Below, in pieces: positions 1 through 5,864 of a stretch of DNA of 12,060 bases. The notes beneath the pieces were generated by a model. It was given only the letters and a program-made list of their open reading frames with translations, made no database searches and was not told the DNA's origin. The position numbers and the translations under genes are program-made. The first letter of the stretch is position 1. Every line of letters starts with the position of its first letter. Source of the stretch: Pseudomonadota bacterium (GTDB lineage Bacteria; Pseudomonadota; Alphaproteobacteria; Sphingomonadales; Sphingomonadaceae); the NCBI GenBank assembly GCA_030271565.1, contig JARXKR010000062.1:1-12060 (forward strand), given 5' to 3'.

Positions 1-10
1 TTTGGGGCGA

Positions 11-745
11 TCAAGCGCCGGCAATCGACTCCAGACTCCAGACCTCGCGCGACACCCGCCGGGTTCCAGCAAGATCGGTAGTGATGATGCGCTCGAACAA
101 AGCTGGCATGCCGCACGGCAGCCATTTGTCGACCTTGAGCAAAACCTCGATCTCGCCCGCCATCCCGTCGCCCAAAGTGAGGCTGCGATGTTGGCGCCGT
201 TCGCCGTCGTGCGCGACAAACAGGTCGGTGGGCCATGGCGAACTTCGCGGATCGGCGGCCATCGTGCCAAGCACTTGGACAGCGCCGCGCTTGGTCTCAG
301 CCGGTAGCGCAGTGCCTTGGACCAATCCCGTTGCCGCCTGCTTCATTTCCTGACGCGATGCCGGATCGGCAATCCCGCCGTCCATCGCGTTGTGAATCAG
401 CCCCCGATTGTCGATCATGATCGGGAACGGTCCCGCGTCGCTGCGGCGCCGTTCGAGTTCGCCCAGTTGCGCCAGCACCGGCGGCACATCGACGCTGACC
501 GCGATCGGCGTGCCGGTCAGCATGAAACCATCGGCCGAAGGCACGAACTGGACGCGGAAGCTGCGTTTGACCACGATCTGCTTGCCGTCAGCCAGTTCGC
601 GGATGACCGTGCGGCTCAGCACCATTGGTGAGGTCGGCGGCGAAAACGACCGCGGGGCCTGGGCCATTGCGGCAAATTGCCACTGTGCCGAGGCCACCGG
701 CGCCAAAGCCGCAACCCCGGCGAGCAGGAGCACGGAGGTCCTCAC
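11..745 (-). CDS. Secreted (periplasmic) protein of unknown function, 244 aa
   Basis: I do not recognise a family. Reading from a GTG at 745, the first 20 residues form a clear Sec signal peptide: a short basic n-region (R2), a hydrophobic core (SVLLLAGVAALAPV) and an A-S-A cleavage site before Q21. The open frame extends upstream to a GTG at 859, but that adds 38 Arg-rich residues in front of the signal peptide, so 745 is preferred. The mature part is mixed alpha/beta in look, with no membrane segment, one cysteine near the C-terminus and a well-ordered central stretch (residues about 48-130). A periplasmic location is likely; function is unknown. The GTG has no good Shine-Dalgarno of its own; a possible leader ORF ends in a GTGA overlap with it (see 742-810). 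It lies downstream of heme A synthase on the same strand, separated by 242 bp, so joint transcription is not assured. Confidence 0.75.
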   Translation of the reverse strand: MRTSVLLLAGVAALAPVASAQWQFAAMAQAPRSFSPPTSPMVLSRTVIRELADGKQIVVKRSFRVQFVPSADGFMLTGTPIAVSVDVPPVLAQLGELERRRSDAGPFPIMIDNRGLIHNAMDGGIADPASRQEMKQAATGLVQGTALPAETKRGAVQVLGTMAADPRSSPWPTDLFVAHDGERRQHRSLTLGDGMAGEIEVLLKVDKWLPCGMPALFERIITTDLAGTRRVSREVWSLESIAGA

Positions 746-810
746 CCGCGCACCGCGCAAGACCGGTTGCCGGAGAAGCGTTCCCGCACAATGAAACCGC
801 AAACGCTCAA
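742..810 (-). CDS. Possible 22-aa leader ORF coupled to the secreted-protein gene
   Basis: On the minus strand a strong Shine-Dalgarno-like GGAGGGG (826-820) sits 9 nt before a TTG at 810. The reading frame runs 22 codons and its TGA (744-742) overlaps the downstream GTG start (745-743) as GTGA, the usual geometry of translational coupling. The peptide starts (M)SVCGFIVRERF and ends in CAVRG. The downstream gene has no obvious ribosome binding site, so its ribosomes could come from this ORF. A TTG start and a peptide this short are weak evidence on their own; the SD could instead be chance or part of an RNA structure. Confidence 0.25.
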   Translation of the reverse strand: MSVCGFIVRERFSGNRSCAVRG

Positions 811-872
811 GATATCTGTCCCCTCCGCAGTGGCTGCGCGCCGGACTCAATCCCAACACGCACAGCGGAACC

Positions 873-906
873 CCTATATTGGCGCAGGACGCTGCGCATT
901 CGTCAA
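873..906 (-). promoter_or_regulatory. Possible promoter with internal inverted repeat upstream of the secreted-protein gene
   Basis: Read on the minus strand, TTGACG (906-901) is a good -35 hexamer and AATATA/TATAGG (880-873) is a possible -10, but the 20-22 nt spacing is longer than the usual 17. Between them lies a perfect 6-bp inverted repeat, GCGCAG and CTGCGC separated by 4 nt (882-897), which could be an operator. The arrangement is suggestive only. The rest of 860-987 holds no gene that I can see. Confidence 0.22.
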
Positions 907-987
907 GTATTTCTCCTGAGCGGGGTAATGATCAATTATCCATTCATCAGTGAGAAACCATTAGCCGACCGGTCGCAACGCGGCGCG

Positions 988-2046
988 TCAGTGCGATTTG
1001 CGGCGGCCCAGCAAGTGCGCACACCAGGTTGCCGCCACCAACAGCAATGCGCCGGTCAGCTGATGCAGCGCCGCGATCCACAGCGTTACTCCGCTCATTA
1101 CCGTGGCAATGCCCAGCAGCACCTGCGTCCCGAATGCGCTGTGCAGCGCCACCGAGGCCGCGCGATGGGTGCTGCGCAATCGGCGCGCCAACCCAACCAG
1201 CACCGCGACCACGACCCAGGCCCACCAACGGTGCACGAAATGGATGAGGAAAGGATCGTAGAACAGGGCGTGCAGTGCCCCCCCCGACCAATCGATCCCG
1301 GCGGGGACAAGGTTGCCCTGCATCAGCGGCCAAGCTTGCCAGTTGAACCAGCCCCCGCCCGCTACCGGTCCACCGCGCAGCCCCGCGAGTAAAGCGCCAT
1401 AAACAAGTTGCAGCGCCAGCGCGCCCAGCGCCAGTGCCCCTAGCCCGGTCAGCCGCGCTTTGCCTTCGCCGCGCGCATGCGCCCGCAGGTCAAGCGCAGT
1501 CCACACCAGCACGGCCAGCGTGGTCAGCGCCAGCGACAAGTGCGTCGCCAGCCGCAAATGGCTAACCTTGACGTCGTGGGTCAGCCCCGAAGAGACCATC
1601 CACCACCCGACCACGCCCTGCAATCCGCCGAGCGCGAGCAGCGCCAGCAAGCGCCGGTGAAAGCCCTGCGGCATCGAACCGCGCAGCCAGAACCAGACCA
1701 GCGGCAAGCCATAGGCCAGTCCGACCAAGCGCCCGAGTAGGCGGTGGAACCATTCCCAGAAGAAGATGTGCTTGTAGGCTTCCAGCGTCATCCCGGCCGG
1801 GCCGTTGACCTCGGTATATTGCGGGATCTGCTGATACGCCGCGAACTGTGTCTCCCACTGGGCCTGGGTAAGCGGCGGCAGGGCCCCGCTGATCGGCTGC
1901 CATTCGGTAATCGACAAGCCCGATTCGGTGAGCCGGGTAATCCCGCCGACCACCACCATCGTCACCACCAGCGCAGCCACGGCCCAAAGCCACCGCGCGA
2001 GAGCGATAGGCCGGGCGGCCAGCTGACCGTGGGGAGCGATTCGCAT
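988..2046 (-). CDS. ctaA: Heme A synthase, COX15/CtaA family
   Basis: An integral membrane oxidase that converts heme O to heme A for aa3-type cytochrome oxidase. The 352-aa product from the ATG at 2046 shows the alphaproteobacterial/mitochondrial COX15 pattern. GGITRLTESGLSITEW begins at residue 34, at the end of the first membrane segment, and is followed by the long first loop with the WQPISGALPP and YTEVNGPAGM blocks. The paired-helix heme ligands are visible: His101 in EWFHRLLGR, His163/169 in SHLRLATH, His272 in FVHRWW and His328 in LHQLTGALL. About eight membrane helices are apparent. The Cys pair found in the first loop of Bacillus-type CtaA is absent, as expected for the COX15 branch. 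A TTG at 2082 would add 12 residues; ATG was chosen, but neither has a clear Shine-Dalgarno. It is divergent from the merC-like gene, with about 105 bp between starts. Confidence 0.95.
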   Translation of the reverse strand: MRIAPHGQLAARPIALARWLWAVAALVVTMVVVGGITRLTESGLSITEWQPISGALPPLTQAQWETQFAAYQQIPQYTEVNGPAGMTLEAYKHIFFWEWFHRLLGRLVGLAYGLPLVWFWLRGSMPQGFHRRLLALLALGGLQGVVGWWMVSSGLTHDVKVSHLRLATHLSLALTTLAVLVWTALDLRAHARGEGKARLTGLGALALGALALQLVYGALLAGLRGGPVAGGGWFNWQAWPLMQGNLVPAGIDWSGGALHALFYDPFLIHFVHRWWAWVVVAVLVGLARRLRSTHRAASVALHSAFGTQVLLGIATVMSGVTLWIAALHQLTGALLLVAATWCAHLLGRRKSH

Positions 2047-2120
2047 GGCGCGCGCTGTGCTGCGCAGCGCGGCAAAGCGCAAGCCTGCTGCGGTGAATTC
2101 GAACGCCCGCCCCTTGCTAG

Positions 2121-2137
2121 ATGTTACACCATCACAT
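2121..2137. promoter_or_regulatory. Zur-box-like imperfect palindrome
   Basis: ATGTTACACCATCACAT is an imperfect palindrome (ATGTtAc / aTcACAT arms). It resembles proteobacterial Zur operators of the ATGTTATAATATAACAT type: by eye it agrees at 13 of 17 positions with the E. coli znu operator core as I remember it. It lies 14 bp before the merC-like ATG, overlapping the region where its promoter or leader must be, and about 75 bp upstream of the divergent ctaA start. Repression of the merC-like gene by zinc-loaded Zur is inferred from similarity alone; no zur gene is in the window. Confidence 0.35.
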
Positions 2138-2151
2138 AGAGGGGCGCCTTG

Positions 2152-2523
2152 ATGCGACAGGCATACCTCTCGATTCGCGGCCGGCTTGACCGGGTCGGCG
2201 TGATCCTATCAGGGCTTTGTGCGCTGCACTGTCTGGCCGGCTTGCTGTTGGTCGTCGGTCTGGGCCTCGGCGGCGGGGTGCTGCTCAATCCCGAAATTCA
2301 CCGGGTCGGACTGGCGCTGGCAATCGCTGTCGGTTCGGTCACCCTGGTGCTGGGCGTCATCCGCCATGGCGATCCGGTACCCTTGCAGGTCGGCGCGTGC
2401 GGGGTCGGCCTGATGGCCTTCGCGCTGTTCGTCGGGCACGGCAGCGCCGAAGCAGTGTTGACGATCCTTGGTGTGACCCTTCTCGCCTGGGCGCACCTGC
2501 GCAACTTGCGCCACGGGTTCTGA
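2152..2523 (+). CDS. MerC-domain inner-membrane protein
   Basis: A small four-helix membrane protein of 123 aa, assigned to the MerC family by the first-helix signature DRVGVILSGLCALHC (Cys23, His26, Cys27) and the last-helix pattern with His96, E100, LTILG, AH(115)LRN. Four hydrophobic segments fall at about 15-40, 50-70, 77-95 and 100-117. MerC of mercury-resistance operons imports Hg(II); this chromosomal homologue lacks the extra C-terminal cysteines of MerC and has no mer genes nearby, so another metal or a housekeeping role is as likely. The start is the ATG at 2152, with AGAGGGG (2138-2144) 7 nt upstream; the in-frame TTG just before it (2149) is less well placed. It is followed after 16 bp by the thiazole synthase gene, so the two probably share a transcript. 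A Zur-like box lies just upstream. Confidence 0.8.
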   Translation: MRQAYLSIRGRLDRVGVILSGLCALHCLAGLLLVVGLGLGGGVLLNPEIHRVGLALAIAVGSVTLVLGVIRHGDPVPLQVGACGVGLMAFALFVGHGSAEAVLTILGVTLLAWAHLRNLRHGF

Positions 2524-2539
2524 TCGCTATCTGCGGGGC

Positions 2540-3550
2540 ATGAGCACCGCACTTTCCATTACCGTCAACGGCGAATCGCGCCGCGCTCCCTCAGGCTCGA
2601 TCGCCGATCTCGTGCGCAGCCTCGAACTCGATCCGGCCAAAGTTGCGGTTGAGTGCAACGGCGAGATTGTGCCGCGTTCGGCCCTCAACAATGCCGCTTT
2701 GGCGGATAACGATGTCTTGGAGATCGTGCATTTCGTTGGCGGCGGCCAGGAAACGGTCGCGGCCAGCGGAGCAAACAATAAGCTTGATACCTGGAGCATT
2801 GCCGGCCGCACTTTCACCTCGCGGCTGATCGTCGGCACCGGCAAGTACAAGGACTTCGCCGAGAATGCCGCTGCGCTCGAAGCATCGGGAGCGGAGATCG
2901 TCACCGTGGCAGTGCGGCGGGTCAACATCAGCGATCCCAAAGCGCCGATGCTGACCGACTTTATCGACCCCAAAAAGGTGACCTACCTGCCCAACACCGC
3001 GGGCTGCTTCACCGCCGACGATGCAATCCGCACCTTACGGCTGGCCCGCGAGGCAGGCGGCTGGGATCTGGTCAAATTGGAAGTATTGGGGGAAGCGCGC
3101 ACACTTTACCCTGACATGCGCGAAACGCTGAAGGCAACAGAGGTGCTGGCACGCGAAGGCTTTCTGCCGATGGTTTACTGCGTCGACGATCCGATTGGAA
3201 CCAAGCAGTTGGAAAGCGCGGGGGCGGTGGCGGTGATGCCGCTGGGTGCGCCGATCGGCTCGGGGCTGGGCATCCAGAACCGGGTGACGATCCGCCTGAT
3301 TGTCGAAGGTGCGAGCGTCCCGGTGCTGGTCGATGCCGGGGTCGGCACCGCCAGCGATGCCGCGGTGGCGATGGAGCTCGGCTGTGACGGGGTGCTGATG
3401 AACACCGCTATCGCCGAAGCGAAAGACCCCATTCGGATGGCCTTGGCGATGAAGTTGGCGGTCGAGGCCGGCCGGCATGCCTATCTCTCGGGCCGGATGG
3501 CAACCCGCAAGTACGCAGATCCATCTAGCCCGCTAGCAGGACTGATTTAG
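2540..3550 (+). CDS. thiSG: ThiS-ThiG fusion: sulfur carrier protein / thiazole synthase
   Basis: Makes the thiazole phosphate of thiamine from 1-deoxyxylulose 5-phosphate, dehydroglycine and the ThiS thiocarboxylate, in the cytoplasm. Residues 5-69 are a ubiquitin-like ThiS domain (SITVNGE, AVECNGEIVPRS, DNDVLEIVHFVGGG). After a linker of about 15 residues, residues 83-336 are a complete ThiG barrel: GTGKY (99-103), PNTAGC (151-156), LVKLEVLG with the Schiff-base Lys179, MPLGAPIGSGLGI (233-245) and the phosphate-binding DAGVGTASDA and GVLMNTAIA segments. Stand-alone ThiS ends at its Gly-Gly, which must be free to be adenylated; here GGG (67-69) is internal and followed by QE. The fusion is a single open frame with no sign of frameshift. 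No TPP riboswitch signature is seen upstream and no other thi gene is in the window. ATG at 2540; the SD is weak (GCGGGG). Confidence 0.95.
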   Translation: MSTALSITVNGESRRAPSGSIADLVRSLELDPAKVAVECNGEIVPRSALNNAALADNDVLEIVHFVGGGQETVAASGANNKLDTWSIAGRTFTSRLIVGTGKYKDFAENAAALEASGAEIVTVAVRRVNISDPKAPMLTDFIDPKKVTYLPNTAGCFTADDAIRTLRLAREAGGWDLVKLEVLGEARTLYPDMRETLKATEVLAREGFLPMVYCVDDPIGTKQLESAGAVAVMPLGAPIGSGLGIQNRVTIRLIVEGASVPVLVDAGVGTASDAAVAMELGCDGVLMNTAIAEAKDPIRMALAMKLAVEAGRHAYLSGRMATRKYADPSSPLAGLI

Positions 3551-3556
3551 CCATCG

Positions 3557-3578
3557 TGGTTAACGAGATCATAACCAT
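3557..3578 (+). promoter_or_regulatory. CtrA-box-like site and inverted repeat
   Basis: TTAA-N7-ATAACCAT (3560-3578) differs by one base from the alphaproteobacterial CtrA consensus TTAA-N7-TTAACCAT. The same bases form an inverted repeat, TGGTTA (3557-3562) and TAACCA (3572-3577). It lies 7 bp after the thiSG stop and 40 bp before the next start, a sensible place for an activator near -35. There is no T-tract after the repeat, so it is not a rho-independent terminator. Assignment to CtrA is by pattern only. Confidence 0.35.
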
Positions 3579-3617
3579 ATTCAGGTGAAGTGCCCTCAAT
3601 CCAACTGGGGGCATATC

Positions 3618-4145
3618 ATGGCCAATACCGGCACCGCATCGCTGACCATCGCCGAGCTGCGCGAATTCGCTGGTTTCACTCCAGCCGAGCAGCGCTACAT
3701 CAAGCGCAGCCTCGATATCGGGTTGGGGCGGCAGGACGCGTTCAAGCTGTGGGCGCGCGACGCGGTCGAAAGCGCTTCGATCCGCAGCCAGTACGTCATC
3801 TACCAGGAGCTCAAGGGGCTGCGCGGATCGGTTCCGGCTGATACCGGGTTCGACGCGATCGAGGCTTATATGGGCAAACTGCTGCGGATCGCCGCGTTCG
3901 ATCTCGCCCAGGACCGGCTGACTTGCTTTTCCTCGTTCCGGTTCCTTTACGAACGCCTTCTCGGCGCCGAAGTGCGGCCGTTCTTGCCCTCGGCGTTTTG
4001 CGCTGCGGCGGCGCTGCCGCAGATTCGCCCCGAGCGGCGCAAGCACCTGCTGCAATCGATCAGCGAAGCCGCCGCAACCGCGCCGGGCTGGTCCGCGCGC
4101 GAACCGAGTTTTTATCCCGAATGGGTGGCGAAAGAAGCTGCTTGA
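3618..4145 (+). CDS. Hypothetical protein, 175 aa
   Basis: I do not recognise a family. The protein is soluble-looking, with no signal peptide or membrane segment, and mostly helical by composition. The N-terminal half (about 8-70) is rich in charged helices (ELREFAGFTPAEQRYIKRSL, IYQELKGLRG), followed by a more hydrophobic segment, RIAAFDLAQDRLTCFSSFRFLY (93-114 approximately), and a Pro-rich tail ending in FYPEWVAKEAA. Codon use matches its neighbours, so it appears to be a native gene. The start is the ATG at 3618 with GGGGG (3607-3611) 6 nt upstream; a GTG at 3585 would add 11 residues but lies ahead of that SD. It is 67 bp downstream of thiSG. A CtrA-like box just upstream hints at separate, possibly cell-cycle- or motility-linked transcription; that is inference. 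Confidence 0.75.
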   Translation: MANTGTASLTIAELREFAGFTPAEQRYIKRSLDIGLGRQDAFKLWARDAVESASIRSQYVIYQELKGLRGSVPADTGFDAIEAYMGKLLRIAAFDLAQDRLTCFSSFRFLYERLLGAEVRPFLPSAFCAAAALPQIRPERRKHLLQSISEAAATAPGWSAREPSFYPEWVAKEAA

Positions 4146-4151
4146 GCCCTG

Positions 4152-4268
4152 TCAGACGCGGTAGGCCAGCAAGTCTGCCGCGCGCATTACCAGCCCTTCG
4201 TCCGCGCATACCGCCTGCTGGCGAAGGTCGCCCGGGTGCTCGTTTTCGCGCAAAGGGCACGAAATCAC
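4152..4268 (-). CDS. Possible small protein (38 aa) or C-terminal gene remnant
   Basis: On the minus strand a frame opens after a TAA at 4298 and ends with TGA at 4154-4152. From a GTG at 4268 it encodes 38 residues beginning (M)ISCPLRENEHPGDLRQ and ending in RAADLLAYRV. Third codon positions are about 79% G/C while second positions are about 42%, which is the coding signature of this genome, and the residue mix looks like a real soluble protein with two cysteines. Against it: no Shine-Dalgarno before the GTG and very short length. It could be a genuine small protein or the tail of a decayed gene. Apart from this, 4146-4425 contains no gene I can support, and 4269-4425 must hold the promoter of the lipoprotein gene, which I could not place with confidence. 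Confidence 0.33.
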   Translation of the reverse strand: MISCPLRENEHPGDLRQQAVCADEGLVMRAADLLAYRV

Positions 4269-4425
4269 ACCGTGAGAGTCAGAAAAAATCGAGCGTTATC
4301 CTTGAACTAGTCGTCTGCACAATATTTCAAATAGACGGCGGCGGCGCGACCGTGCAGACATTCGCGCGCCGCGCTGTTGGCGCAGCATCAGTTTAAGCAA
4401 TCGTTTCACTTAAGGGGATCACCAC

Positions 4426-4599
4426 ATGAAGAAAATCGTTCTGTTCGCAGCCCTCGCCGCCGCTTCGCTGTCCGTCTCGGCTTGCGGCAAGAAGGCCGAA
4501 GAAGCTCCGGTCGTTGCCGAAACCTCGACCACGACCGTCGTCGACGCGACCACCGCCGCCAGCGATGGTGCGGAAGACGCTTCGAGCGCGAAGATGTAA
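4426..4599 (+). CDS. Small lipoprotein, 57 aa
   Basis: A signal peptide with a lipobox is clear: MKKIV, a hydrophobic core (LFAALAAASLS) and V-S-A-C with Cys20 as the lipidated residue. The mature part is only 38 residues, starts GKKAEEAP and continues as a low-complexity Thr/Ala/Val/Asp stretch (TSTTTVVDATTAASD) ending in SSAKM, so it is probably an unstructured tail at the outer membrane. Gly at +2 gives no inner-membrane retention signal of the Asp+2 kind. A good Shine-Dalgarno, AAGGGG (4412-4417), lies 8 nt before the ATG. A strong terminator follows 22 bp after the stop, so this is a self-contained single-gene unit. Such tiny lipoproteins resemble entericidin-type proteins in size only; function is unknown. 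Confidence 0.8.
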   Translation: MKKIVLFAALAAASLSVSACGKKAEEAPVVAETSTTTVVDATTAASDGAEDASSAKM

Positions 4600-4621
4600 T
4601 CAGCAGGCAACTGCCAAAAGG

Positions 4622-4664
4622 GCCGGGCCGGCGGATGTGGACCATCGCCGTGCCCGGCTTTTTT
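4622..4664 (+). terminator. Rho-independent terminator, probably bidirectional
   Basis: GCCGGGC (4622-4628) pairs with GCCCGGC (4652-4658). An inner stem of GGCG-ATG with CATCGCC (one bulge) makes a long hairpin, followed by six T (4659-4664). It ends the small lipoprotein gene. On the minus strand the same hairpin is followed by CCTTTTGG, so it may also stop transcription from the convergent CoA-transferase gene. Confidence 0.85.
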
Positions 4665-4679
4665 GTGTCCCGCGTTCGC

Positions 4680-5864
4680 TCAGCCCGGCTTGCCGCGCGC
4701 GGCGAGTTCGGCGCGGATCGCCTCGCCGTCCGCGCCTAATCGCGGCGGCATGATCGCTTCGACCGGCAGGGAAGCGCCAAACTTCACCGGCGCGGCCTGT
4801 TCGAAATAGGGGCCTTCGCTGGGATGGACCCGCCGCGTGAAAAAGCCGGTCGCGGCGAGGTGAGGGTCATCGATCACCTCGCTGAGATCGCGCACTGCTT
4901 GCGCCGGGAGCTGTTGCTCGCGGCAGCGCCGCAGCAATTCCGCGGTGGTCAATCGTGGGGTCAGCGCAGCCAGATGCTCATAGAGTTCGGTCTGGTGGCG
5001 CACGCGACCGGCCGCGTCCGCAAACCGTTCCTGCGCGCTGAAGTCTGGATCGCCCAGCACCGCGAAAATCCGGTCCCACGCATCGAAATTGTACATCACG
5101 ATACTGATATAGCCGTCGGCGGTGGGAAACGGCTGACGCACCGGGTCAATCTGGCGGGCATAGCCGACAGGTCCGGTGGGCGGATCGAAGGTTTGCCCGC
5201 CAAGGTGCTCGAGCATCATGAAGCTGGTGAAAGCCTCGAACATGGGCACTTCGACCAGTTGCCCGGTACCGCAGCGCTCACGGTGAAACAGCGCTGCCAG
5301 CGCGGCATAAGCCGCGTGCAGTCCGGCGACCTTGTCGGCGATCAGTGAGGGCAGGTAGCGCGGGCGCGGATCGCCATCGACCCGGGGCAGCAGCGTCGCG
5401 GTTCCGGTTACTGCCTGGATAACGTCATCGTAAGCTTGCAAGTCGGCATAGGGGCCATCCTGCCCGAACCCGACGCAATGGACGTAGATCAGCTGCGGAT
5501 GCGCCGCGCTCAGTGAAGCGTAATCGAGGCCGAGCCGTTCGAGCGCCTTGCCGCGTACGTTGACCACGAACAGGTCGGCCTCGGCGAGAAGCGCGCGCAG
5601 TACGGCAAGGTCACCTGCCGCCTTGAGATCGAGCGCGATCGAGCGTTTGCCGCGATTGAGCGCCATGAACCCGGGGGCCATGTTGGGCGAGGCCGGGGCC
5701 TTGCCCGACCAGCGGAAGGCATCGCCGATTCCCGGTGCTTCGACCTTGATCACATCGGCGCCGAGGTCGGCGAGAATCTGCGTGCAATAGGGCCCGAACA
5801 CCACGCTGGTCAGATCGACGACCTTGATCCCCGTCAGTATCGGCCCGCTCGTGCCAAACGTCAC
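4680..5864 (-). CDS. Family III CoA-transferase (CaiB/BaiF type)
   Basis: Moves CoA between carboxylic acids through an aspartyl mixed-anhydride intermediate; the specific substrate cannot be read from sequence. The 394-aa length is typical. Family blocks are LTGIKVVDLTSVVFGPYCTQILADLGADVIKVE split over residues 10-42, LNRGKRSIALDLK (69-81), GFGQDGPYADLQAYDDVIQA (132-151) and the segment LIADKVAGLHAAYAALAAL with Asp177 as the expected catalytic residue, then RCGTGQLVEVPMFEA (197-211). The YDDVIQA pattern favours a transferase over the related alpha-methylacyl-CoA racemases. The GTG start at 5864 overlaps the TGA of the acyl-CoA ligase as GTGA, so the two are translationally coupled and probably act on the same acyl substrates. 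Confidence 0.88.
   Translation of the reverse strand: MTFGTSGPILTGIKVVDLTSVVFGPYCTQILADLGADVIKVEAPGIGDAFRWSGKAPASPNMAPGFMALNRGKRSIALDLKAAGDLAVLRALLAEADLFVVNVRGKALERLGLDYASLSAAHPQLIYVHCVGFGQDGPYADLQAYDDVIQAVTGTATLLPRVDGDPRPRYLPSLIADKVAGLHAAYAALAALFHRERCGTGQLVEVPMFEAFTSFMMLEHLGGQTFDPPTGPVGYARQIDPVRQPFPTADGYISIVMYNFDAWDRIFAVLGDPDFSAQERFADAAGRVRHQTELYEHLAALTPRLTTAELLRRCREQQLPAQAVRDLSEVIDDPHLAATGFFTRRVHPSEGPYFEQAAPVKFGASLPVEAIMPPRLGADGEAIRAELAARGKPG

Noticed and set aside
860..987. Near-palindrome GGGTAAT-gatca-ATTATCC as a terminator for ctaA
   Set aside because: It is AT-rich, has no T-tract in the minus direction and is about 60 bp past the ctaA stop; I could not support it as a terminator.
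2149..2539. Mercury-resistance operon
   Set aside because: Only a MerC-domain protein is present. There is no merR, merT, merP or merA nearby, and its partner is a thiamine gene.
2524..2539. TPP riboswitch before thiSG
   Set aside because: The gap to the preceding gene is 16 bp, and no TPP aptamer signature is visible there or before the merC-like gene.
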